A stretch of DNA of 18,061 nt from Lachnospiraceae bacterium UBA1748 (lineage in GTDB: Bacteria; Bacillota; Clostridia; Lachnospirales; Lachnospiraceae): assembly GCA_002314855.1 (NCBI GenBank), contig DCHQ01000004.1:1-18061 (forward strand), read 5' to 3'. Below the pieces are notes generated by a model that saw only the letters and a program-made list of their open reading frames with translations, searched no databases and had not been told where the DNA came from. Made by a program: the position numbers and the translations under genes. This document shows, piece after piece, positions 9,042 to 15,343 of this stretch (positions are counted from its first letter, which is position 1; each line of letters opens with the position of its first letter).

Positions 9042-9860
9042 CTAATATCTTATTGCTGCAATGTACTTAACTTGACTTTCGCCGCTTATTTTAAGCACAT
9101 TTTTCATTAGTTTATAAACACTTCGTGTCGCACATGTAAATTCAACATATTCAACACCTGGATTATGCTTCTCCAAATTATCCTTAAATGCTACCAGCAG
9201 CGACATAATATCTGTAAAGCTGTTATGTTTTCCCCACAGATATTTGACTTCGACTGTGTGTTCATCAGTTTTAGAAGCAAGTACAAATGCCTTAGTTTTT
9301 CCATTCTCTACATCAATCATACTAAGCGACTGATCTGCATCTAATATATCCCTTGAACTGCATCTTAATTCGGTATATTCATCGTTTATGCATTCTAAAT
9401 ATATATTATTTAGGATGCTTGCTTTTGCATCATAAAAAACATATTTTTTGGACAATTCATCCGAATCTATATAACTCGCAAATGGTTCAGTGAACTCTGA
9501 TAATTTCGTTCTATAAGTTGAACCAGTTCTCACCTCAAATTCAAAATTATATTTTGTAAGAAGATGGGCTATAACATCATTATTTTTAAATGATGCACAT
9601 AGCATTTTATTGCCCATATCCGCAATCTCCATCATTTCCCTAAGCATTAGGTTCGCTATGCCTCTTCCTCTATAAGCCTCATCAACATATATCCAGCTTA
9701 TGTCATACAAATCACGAGCAAGCTTATCAATAACTATTACGCCGAGAAATTCATCTTCCTTCCTGCAACCGAATATCAAATAATTCTTTGGAATTATTCT
9801 TTTAGAAAGGTACTTGCGGACGCTATTTATACTTTCCGCGGTAATCAATTCTAGTTTCAT
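9042..9860 (-). CDS. Two-domain GNAT-like N-acetyltransferase (272 aa)
   Basis: The N-terminal half (residues about 1-150) is a GNAT fold. It has the acetyl-CoA pyrophosphate-binding motif in the form YRGRGIA at 63-69, after a strand ending in WIYVDE. The C-terminal half (about 190-272) repeats the GNAT order of strand, strand, helix, strand, helix, strand (FVLAS, VEVKYLWG, a long helix, VEYVEFTCA, VYKLMKNVL, KYIAAIRY) but has no RxxGxG loop. It therefore looks like a degenerate second GNAT domain. The acceptor substrate cannot be told. The start at 9860 is chosen because AAAGGAG lies 6-7 bases before it. An in-frame extension to 9974 is possible but lacks a good ribosome site and would run through a likely promoter. 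The giant gene begins 13 bases after the stop. Confidence 0.88.
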   Translation of the reverse strand: MKLELITAESINSVRKYLSKRIIPKNYLIFGCRKEDEFLGVIVIDKLARDLYDISWIYVDEAYRGRGIANLMLREMMEIADMGNKMLCASFKNNDVIAHLLTKYNFEFEVRTGSTYRTKLSEFTEPFASYIDSDELSKKYVFYDAKASILNNIYLECINDEYTELRCSSRDILDADQSLSMIDVENGKTKAFVLASKTDEHTVEVKYLWGKHNSFTDIMSLLVAFKDNLEKHNPGVEYVEFTCATRSVYKLMKNVLKISGESQVKYIAAIRY

Positions 9861-9917
9861 TTCTTTCTCCTTTATTACCGTTAATTCCATACAGAAATAC
9901 ACAATTCTACATTGTTT

Positions 9918-9946
9918 ACTGTATTCTATCTTAATTAATGTTTCAA
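9918..9946 (-). promoter_or_regulatory. Sigma-A-type promoter for the GNAT-giant gene pair
   Basis: Read leftward there is TTGAAA (9941-9946, 5 of 6 to consensus), a 17-base spacer, then TACAGT (9918-9923, 4 of 6). Initiation would fall near 9911, about 50 bases before the start codon at 9860. It sits in the 129-base gap after the Nudix gene and implies that the downstream pair can be expressed independently of the two upstream genes. No mapped transcript is available to confirm it. Confidence 0.5.
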
Positions 9947-9989
9947 AATCGTCACAAGTGATGCTAAGCTTCACAGGTTCAATATATAT

Positions 9990-10445
9990 CTAGTCAATCC
10001 TTGACTCAACAAGCGTCTCTCCCTCATATCTTAATTTCAATGTAAAGAAGTCGTCCCTCTCCTCAAGAAGTCTGAAAAATATCTTATCTCCCTCCCAGAT
10101 AGGAAGCTCGTAAACTCTGTTCTTATCAACCCACTCAAGTTTTCCCTCCGTACACTCGTGAAGCTCTCCCTCATATTCAGAGGCTGTATAAAGAAACATA
10201 TACTCAGTCTGCCATTTGTCAGAGATAAATGTTATCACGCCTCTCAATTCATATTTAAGAAGTGTTAATCCAGTTTCTTCTGTAACCTCTCGAAGGAGGC
10301 ACTCATTGGGAGTTTCATCCTTTTCAAAATGTCCTCCAACGCCTATCCATTTGTCCTTGTTAATATCATTTTCCTTCTTAACTCTGTGCATCATAAGGTA
10401 TTTATTATCCTTCTCGATGTAACAAAGTGTGGTTAAATTAGTCAT
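9990..10445 (-). CDS. Nudix hydrolase, MutT/8-oxo-dGTP diphosphatase type (151 aa)
   Basis: A complete Nudix box spans residues 38-60: G38, E44, then REVTEETGL at 52-60, matching Gx5Ex7REUxEExGU. The two Glu of REVTEE coordinate the metal in this family. The length is typical of single-domain MutT-like enzymes. The preceding segment (HRVKKENDINKDKWIGVGG) resembles Firmicute proteins annotated as 8-oxo-dGTP diphosphatases, which hydrolyse oxidised nucleotides to limit mutation, but Nudix substrate specificity cannot be read reliably from sequence. The start at 10445 is preceded by AGGAAGAAGG. The gene lies 48 bases after the upstream GNAT gene on the same strand, with no terminator between them, so co-transcription is likely. 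Confidence 0.93.
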   Translation of the reverse strand: MTNLTTLCYIEKDNKYLMMHRVKKENDINKDKWIGVGGHFEKDETPNECLLREVTEETGLTLLKYELRGVITFISDKWQTEYMFLYTASEYEGELHECTEGKLEWVDKNRVYELPIWEGDKIFFRLLEERDDFFTLKLRYEGETLVESRID

Positions 10446-10493
10446 ATATCCTTCTTCCTAATTATTTATTATTATTTTATTCTTATTGTTTTC

Positions 10494-11048
10494 TTATTGT
10501 TTTATCTTTTTTTCCATCTTTATATGAAGAAGCCTGAACATTATAAACCCTAGATAATCATACATAAGCTTTTCATAGATTTCCGGTTTCATAGTTCCAT
10601 CAACTGACATTGCATCAAAAACGACTCTGGCTTCTCTTATTGTATAATCGGTGTCCTTGAAACCGTTCTTAAGATAAAACTCATGCCTCTTTATTCTTTC
10701 GTCATTATTTTCAGCAGCTTCATCGATTCTTTCCCTGGCAAGAAAGAGCTTGTATCTCGAATACTTCTTTAGTACCGCTTTTATTATCCTGCCTCCATAG
10801 CCTCTTTGCCTAAGTTCCCTGGCAATTGCAAAGTAGAAAAAGTATGCATATTCCTTAGCCCTTACTATATAAAGCATTCCGACGAATTTCTCTCCATCCT
10901 TGATTGCCCACAAATCAACATTTCTTCGTTTGCTCTTTCTAAACAAAGAAGAAAACGGAGCTCTCTCTTCAACTGGAAATGCTTCATTGTAAACTTCCTT
11001 TGCGCTTTTGTATAATTCATTTTTACTAGTTATTCTTATAAATCTCAT
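10494..11048 (-). CDS. GNAT-family N-acetyltransferase (184 aa)
   Basis: This is a single-domain GNAT protein. The N-terminal AFPVEERAPF segment (residues 23-32) is common in a group of small Firmicute GNATs. The acetyl-CoA-binding loop is seen as RQRGYGG at 80-86, followed by a helix, and a later HEFYLKNGF segment fits the family's motif B region. The acetyl acceptor is unknown. The ATG at 11048 is chosen because AAGAGG lies 7 bases upstream. A TTG two codons earlier would put the ribosome site almost on top of the start. It is the first gene of the leftward block and diverges from carB. The lysine-rich tail (MEKKIKQ) is unremarkable. Confidence 0.9.
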   Translation of the reverse strand: MRFIRITSKNELYKSAKEVYNEAFPVEERAPFSSLFRKSKRRNVDLWAIKDGEKFVGMLYIVRAKEYAYFFYFAIARELRQRGYGGRIIKAVLKKYSRYKLFLARERIDEAAENNDERIKRHEFYLKNGFKDTDYTIREARVVFDAMSVDGTMKPEIYEKLMYDYLGFIMFRLLHIKMEKKIKQ

Positions 11049-11075
11049 AACCAAACCTCTTGATATAATAAACTC

Positions 11076-11095
11076 TATCCTCTATTATCCTCTAT
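11076..11095. repeat. Perfect 10-bp tandem duplication
   Basis: TATCCTCTAT occurs twice back to back. It lies 28-47 bases before the start codon of the leftward GNAT gene, in or next to where its promoter should be. It may be a slippage duplication or an operator-like site. No function is shown. Confidence 0.6.
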
Positions 11096-11263
11096 CAAAA
11101 TTACGTTTTGGATTCACTGTTTGACACTTGTCGATTATGATAGATTATTTTTCGGCATAATTATAAACATTGTATCATATATAGTGTATTATATCCACTT
11201 TAAGCGACCTTATTCTCGCAATATTTAAGTGTTTTAAAAAATTTTTTTAAATTATGAAAATTT

Positions 11264-11295
11264 TTGTGTACTAATTCATATTTTTTATATATAAT
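11264..11295 (+). promoter_or_regulatory. Candidate carB promoter with A-tract upstream element
   Basis: A perfect TATAAT is at 11290-11295. No ideal -35 is present: TGTACT at 11267-11272 gives a 17-base spacer, and TTGTGT at 11264-11269 gives 20. Immediately upstream, 11232-11265 is almost pure A and T in phased runs, resembling an UP element that could compensate for a weak -35. Initiation near 11302 would leave a leader of about 73 bases before carB. Confidence 0.42.
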
Positions 11296-11374
11296 ATTCT
11301 AGACCAATTAGGGCGTTGGGAAGTTTTTTATTAAATTTCCTATTAATAAAATACACTTTTTAAGGGAGGCTACT

Positions 11375-14300
11375 ATGCCAAAGAGAGAAGACATTAATAA
11401 GGTTCTGATAATTGGTTCTGGTCCAATTATCATCGGACAGGCTTGTGAGTTTGACTACTCAGGAACACAGGCTTGTAAGGCACTTCGTAAGCTTGGCTAC
11501 GAAATCGTGCTTGTAAACTCTAACCCTGCAACAATCATGACTGATCCTGAAATTGCAGACGTTACATACATTGAGCCACTCAATGTAGAAAGACTTGAGC
11601 AGATTATTGCTAAGGAAAGACCTGATGCTGTTCTTCCAAACCTTGGTGGACAGTCTGGACTTAACCTCTGTTCTGAGCTTGCTAAGGAAGGAATCCTTGA
11701 CAAGTACAATGTTCAGGTTATCGGTGTTCAGATTGATGCTATCGAGCGTGGTGAGGACCGTATCGAATTTAAGAAGGCTATGAATGCAATCGGAATCGAG
11801 ATGGCACGTTCAGAGGTTTCCTACTCAGTTGAGGAAGCTCTTGCTATCGCTGATAAGCTTGGATATCCTGTTGTTCTTCGTCCTGCTTACACCATGGGTG
11901 GAGCCGGCGGCGGTCTTGTTTACAATAAAGAAGAGTTAAAGGTAGTATGTGCTCGTGGTCTTCAGGCTTCACTTGTTGGCCAGGTTCTTGTTGAAGAGTC
12001 AATCCTTGGATGGGAAGAGCTTGAGCTCGAGGTAGTACGTGACTCTGAAGGAAACATGATTACAGTATGTTTCATTGAAAATATCGATCCACTTGGTGTT
12101 CACACAGGAGATTCTTTCTGTTCAGCTCCTATGCTTACTATTTCTGAGGATGTTCAGGCAGAGCTTCAGAGACAGGCATATAGAATCGTTGATTCTGTAG
12201 AGGTTATCGGTGGTACTAATGTACAGTTCGCTCATGACCCTGTAACTGGAAGAATCGTTGTTATCGAGATCAACCCAAGAACCTCACGTTCTTCTGCTCT
12301 CGCATCAAAGGCAACTGGATTCCCTATCGCTCTCGTTTCTTCAATGCTTGCTGCCGGACTTACACTTAAGGATATCGAGTGTGGTAAGTATGGAACTCTT
12401 GATAAGTACGTTCCAGATGGAGATTACGTTGTAATCAAGTTTGCTCGTTGGGCTTTCGAGAAGTTCAAGGGTGTTGAGGATAAGCTTGGTACTCAGATGC
12501 GCGCCGTTGGTGAGGTTATGAGTATCGGTAAGACATATAAGGAAGCATTCCAGAAGGCAATCAGATCTCTCGAGACTGGTCGTTACGGTCTTGGATATGC
12601 TAAGAACTACAATGAGCTTTCAAAGGAAGAATTACTTCAAATGCTCATCACTCCTTCTTCAGACCGTCACTTCATCATGTATGAAGCACTTAGAAAGGGC
12701 GCTACTGTCGAGGAAATCTATGACCTCACAAAGGTTAAGACATATTTTATCGAGCAGATGCTTGAGCTCGTAAACGAAGAAGAAGAAATTGCTAAGTCTA
12801 AGGGTTCACTCCCTAGCGACGAAGCACTCATTTCAGCTAAGAAAAATGGTTTCTCAGATAAGTACTTAAGCAAGATTCTTGAGATTCCAGAGGCTGATAT
12901 CAGAAATAAGAGAATTGCTCTTGGTGTTGAAGAAGCATGGGAGGGCGTTCATGTATCAGGTACTCCTGACAGCGCTTACTACTACTCTACTTACAACGCA
13001 GAGGATAAGAATCCAGTAAATACAGACAAGCCAAAGATTATGATTCTTGGTGGTGGTCCTAACAGAATCGGTCAGGGTATCGAGTTCGACTACTGCTGCG
13101 TTCATGCTTCACTTGCTCTTAAGAAGCTTGGCTTTGAGACAATCATTGTAAACTGTAACCCAGAGACAGTTTCAACTGATTATGATACATCAGATAAGTT
13201 ATACTTCGAGCCACTTACACTCGAGGATGTACTTAGCATTTACAATAAAGAGAAGCCTCTCGGAGTTATCGCTCAGTTTGGTGGACAGACACCTCTTAAC
13301 CTTGCTGCAGAGCTTGAGAAGAACGGTGTCAAGATTCTTGGTACTTCTCCTGCTGTTATCGATCTTGCAGAGGATAGAGATTTATTCCGTGCTATGATGG
13401 ATAAGCTTGAGATTCCAATGCCAGAGTCAGGTATGGCTACAAATGTAGACGAGGCTCTTGAGATTGCACATAAGATTGGTTACCCAACTATGGTTCGTCC
13501 TTCATACGTTCTTGGCGGACGTGGAATGGAAGTTGTATATGATGATGATGCAATGAAGAACTACATGGCTGCTGCTGTTGGTGTTACACCAGACAGACCA
13601 ATCCTTATCGACAGATTCTTAAATCACGCTCTTGAGTGTGAGGCAGATGCTATCTCTGATGGTACACATGCTTACGTTCCAGCAGTAATGGAGCACATCG
13701 AGCTTGCAGGTATCCACTCAGGTGATTCAGCTTGTATCATTCCTTCAGTTCACATTTCTGAGAAGAATGTTAAGACTATCGAGGAATACACTAAGAAGAT
13801 TGCAGAGGAGATGCACGTTGTAGGACTTATGAACATGCAGTATGCTATCGAGAATGATAAGGTTTACGTTCTTGAGGCTAACCCACGTGCTTCACGTACT
13901 GTACCACTTGTTTCAAAGGTTTGTAACATCCGTATGGTACCTATCGCAACAGAGATTATCACTTCTGAGATTACAGGTCGTCCATCTCCTGTTCCTTCAC
14001 TTAAGCCACAGGATATTCCATATTACGGAGTTAAGGAAGCTGTATTCCCATTCAATATGTTCCCAGAGGTTGACCCAATCCTCGGACCAGAGATGCGTTC
14101 TACAGGTGAGGTTCTCGGACTCTCGACATATTACGGAGCTGCCTTCTACAAGGCACAGGAAGCTACTCAGACTAAGCTTCCAACTTCTGGCAAGGTTCTC
14201 ATCTCTGTTAACAGAAGAGATAAGGACGAGGTTGTTGAAATCGCTAAGTTATTCGACGAGGCAGGTTTCAAGATTCTTGCAACTGGCAATACTCACAAGA

Positions 14301-14599
14301 TTATTACTGAGTCAGGAATCAAGGCTGAACTCGTTAAGAAGCTCTACGAGGGCAGACCAAACATCAATGACCTTATCACAAATGGCGAGATTGATCTCAT
14401 CATCAACTCTCCTGTTGGCAAGGACAGCGTTCATGATGACAGCTACTTAAGAAAGGCTGCTATCAAGGCTAAGATTCCTTATATGACAACAATCGCTGCT
14501 GCAAGAGCAACTGTTAAGGGTATCCTTTACATCCAGAAGAATGGAAATGTTGACGTCAAGTCAATTCAGCAGCTTCATAGCGAAATCAAAGAAAAATAA
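11375..14599 (+). CDS. carB: Carbamoyl-phosphate synthase, large subunit (1074 aa)
   Basis: CarB makes carbamoyl phosphate from bicarbonate, ammonia passed from glutamine by CarA, and two ATP, feeding both pyrimidine and arginine synthesis. The protein has the full two-fold architecture: a carboxyphosphate half starting VLIIGSGPIIIGQACEFDYS, an oligomerisation region around 400-550, a carbamoyl-phosphate half starting near 551 (IMILGGGPNRIGQGIEFDY), and a C-terminal MGS-like regulatory domain from about 938 with VKKLYEGRP. Metal- and ATP-binding EINPRTSRSS and EANPRASRT are present in the two ATP-grasp units. Length equals that of typical full-length CarB (E. coli 1073). AGGGAGG lies 5 bases before the start. 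Codon use is strongly biased (CTT, GGT, AAG, CGT), suggesting high expression. No carA lies beside it: upstream is a divergent GNAT gene and downstream a convergent gene, so the small subunit must be encoded elsewhere. Confidence 0.98.
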   Translation: MPKREDINKVLIIGSGPIIIGQACEFDYSGTQACKALRKLGYEIVLVNSNPATIMTDPEIADVTYIEPLNVERLEQIIAKERPDAVLPNLGGQSGLNLCSELAKEGILDKYNVQVIGVQIDAIERGEDRIEFKKAMNAIGIEMARSEVSYSVEEALAIADKLGYPVVLRPAYTMGGAGGGLVYNKEELKVVCARGLQASLVGQVLVEESILGWEELELEVVRDSEGNMITVCFIENIDPLGVHTGDSFCSAPMLTISEDVQAELQRQAYRIVDSVEVIGGTNVQFAHDPVTGRIVVIEINPRTSRSSALASKATGFPIALVSSMLAAGLTLKDIECGKYGTLDKYVPDGDYVVIKFARWAFEKFKGVEDKLGTQMRAVGEVMSIGKTYKEAFQKAIRSLETGRYGLGYAKNYNELSKEELLQMLITPSSDRHFIMYEALRKGATVEEIYDLTKVKTYFIEQMLELVNEEEEIAKSKGSLPSDEALISAKKNGFSDKYLSKILEIPEADIRNKRIALGVEEAWEGVHVSGTPDSAYYYSTYNAEDKNPVNTDKPKIMILGGGPNRIGQGIEFDYCCVHASLALKKLGFETIIVNCNPETVSTDYDTSDKLYFEPLTLEDVLSIYNKEKPLGVIAQFGGQTPLNLAAELEKNGVKILGTSPAVIDLAEDRDLFRAMMDKLEIPMPESGMATNVDEALEIAHKIGYPTMVRPSYVLGGRGMEVVYDDDAMKNYMAAAVGVTPDRPILIDRFLNHALECEADAISDGTHAYVPAVMEHIELAGIHSGDSACIIPSVHISEKNVKTIEEYTKKIAEEMHVVGLMNMQYAIENDKVYVLEANPRASRTVPLVSKVCNIRMVPIATEIITSEITGRPSPVPSLKPQDIPYYGVKEAVFPFNMFPEVDPILGPEMRSTGEVLGLSTYYGAAFYKAQEATQTKLPTSGKVLISVNRRDKDEVVEIAKLFDEAGFKILATGNTHKIITESGIKAELVKKLYEGRPNINDLITNGEIDLIINSPVGKDSVHDDSYLRKAAIKAKIPYMTTIAAARATVKGILYIQKNGNVDVKSIQQLHSEIKEK

Positions 14600-14618
14600 T
14601 TTCTTGTTTTACTAAAGC

Positions 14619-14671
14619 AAAAAACCAGGCACATATTTCACAAATTTGTGAATATGTGCCTGGTTTTTTTT
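14619..14671. terminator. Strong bidirectional terminator between carB and the zinc-ribbon gene
   Basis: A near-perfect inverted repeat has arms AAAAAACCAGGCACATA and TATGTGCCTGGTTTTTT with one unpaired T. Its centre is the 16-base palindrome TTCACAAATTTGTGAA. On the + strand it ends in eight T; on the - strand the six A at 14619-14624 supply the U-tract. It begins 20 bases after the carB stop and about 80 bases past the stop of the convergent gene, so it can end transcription from both sides. Confidence 0.92.
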
Positions 14672-14702
14672 CATACATAATTCATGCATAATTCATACAT
14701 AA
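14670..14702. repeat. Three tandem 11-bp repeats
   Basis: TTCATACATAA, TTCATGCATAA and TTCATACATAA follow one another directly behind the carB terminator. The middle copy differs at one base. They lie in the spacer between convergent genes, with no evident role, and may mark polymerase slippage. Confidence 0.6.
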
Positions 14703-14751
14703 TGCATTTATTATAATTCTTTATATTTCTACCCTTCATAGGGCTAACATT

Positions 14752-15258
14752 TTAAAGATTACCCCACTTTATCAGCTTCTTAAGGAAGCCGTACCAGATA
14801 GCTCTAAAAAGATGTCTAAGCGCAAATACGATAAGTACACCAAGTGCTGCACCGACAATAGTTTTATCTATAAAATAGTACACCACTGCTGCACCTAATG
14901 GAATAAGTATGAGTCCGATTATAAATCTTCTTCTTCCACCTAAAAGCTGCAATATGTATATCACTAATGAAGCTCCAGCCATCCATAGAACAAGCTTATC
15001 CAGCTTGAAGAAATAAGCCACCACTCCTACAAAAGCTAAAACAACGTATATATAATACATAATAGTAAACCATAGGGACATTGAGGTAACCACAAGCTTC
15101 TCTGCCCCACTGTTTGTAGCAGCTCTCATAGTCTCTGGATTCTTGCTATTCTTGTCCACATAAGCACCGCAGTTAGGACAGAAAAGATTATCCAAATCCT
15201 TTGTGCTCTTAATTACATATTCCGATTCAGTTTGGCAATTACTACAATATTTCTTCAT
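14752..15258 (-). CDS. Zinc-ribbon membrane protein of unknown function (168 aa)
   Basis: The N-terminus carries a treble-clef-like zinc ribbon, CSNC at 5-8 and CPNC at 27-30, with four Cys able to bind one zinc. A polar linker (about 31-58) follows, then four predicted membrane helices at about 63-84, 89-106, 113-130 and 133-147, and a short basic tail with Arg/Lys (RHLFRAIWYGFLKKLIK). This small zinc-ribbon plus membrane layout is common among unnamed Firmicute proteins, and no enzymatic motif is visible. The start is supported by GTAAGGAG about 6 bases upstream. It follows the 713-residue membrane protein gene by 85 bases on the same strand with no clear terminator between, so it may be the last gene of that transcript. 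A role in envelope or protein-complex assembly is only a guess. Confidence 0.85.
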   Translation of the reverse strand: MKKYCSNCQTESEYVIKSTKDLDNLFCPNCGAYVDKNSKNPETMRAATNSGAEKLVVTSMSLWFTIMYYIYVVLAFVGVVAYFFKLDKLVLWMAGASLVIYILQLLGGRRRFIIGLILIPLGAAVVYYFIDKTIVGAALGVLIVFALRHLFRAIWYGFLKKLIKWGNL

Positions 15259-15343
15259 TTTTTCTCCTTACATATCATACAGTTCTCACCTGCTTTCACT
15301 CTATGGTTCCAACTACAATAAATCATTCCCGATTTGAGAGATA

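Larger units (their letters stand above)
11049..11374. other. AT-rich divergent intergenic region, no gene
   Basis: This is a 326-base spacer between a leftward GNAT gene and rightward carB. I see no coding sequence, tRNA or recognisable riboswitch. It contains a 10-base tandem repeat near the GNAT end, a perfect TTGACA at 11121-11126 with only a poor -10 (ATTATT) 17 bases on, a long A/T tract at 11232-11265, and a candidate carB promoter. A weak 8-bp hairpin (GGAAGTTT with AAATTTCC, 11319-11340) lies in the presumed carB leader. I could not see the PyrR-binding consensus there. Confidence 0.7.

Noticed and set aside
9861..9974. Longer 310-residue version of the second GNAT protein, starting at 9974
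   Set aside because: No ribosome site precedes 9974, the added 38 residues do not look like GNAT sequence, and they cover a likely promoter. The ATG at 9860 has a textbook AAAGGAG.
11296..11374. Pyrimidine- or arginine-responsive leader (PyrR site, T-box or attenuator) before carB
   Set aside because: The leader is short and AT-rich with only a weak hairpin. I could find neither a T-box, a PyrR consensus nor a terminator/antiterminator pair.
13842..14450. 202-codon ORF overlapping carB in another frame
   Set aside because: Its Ser/Leu/Arg-rich low-complexity composition is that of an out-of-frame reading of a strongly codon-biased gene, with no ribosome site.
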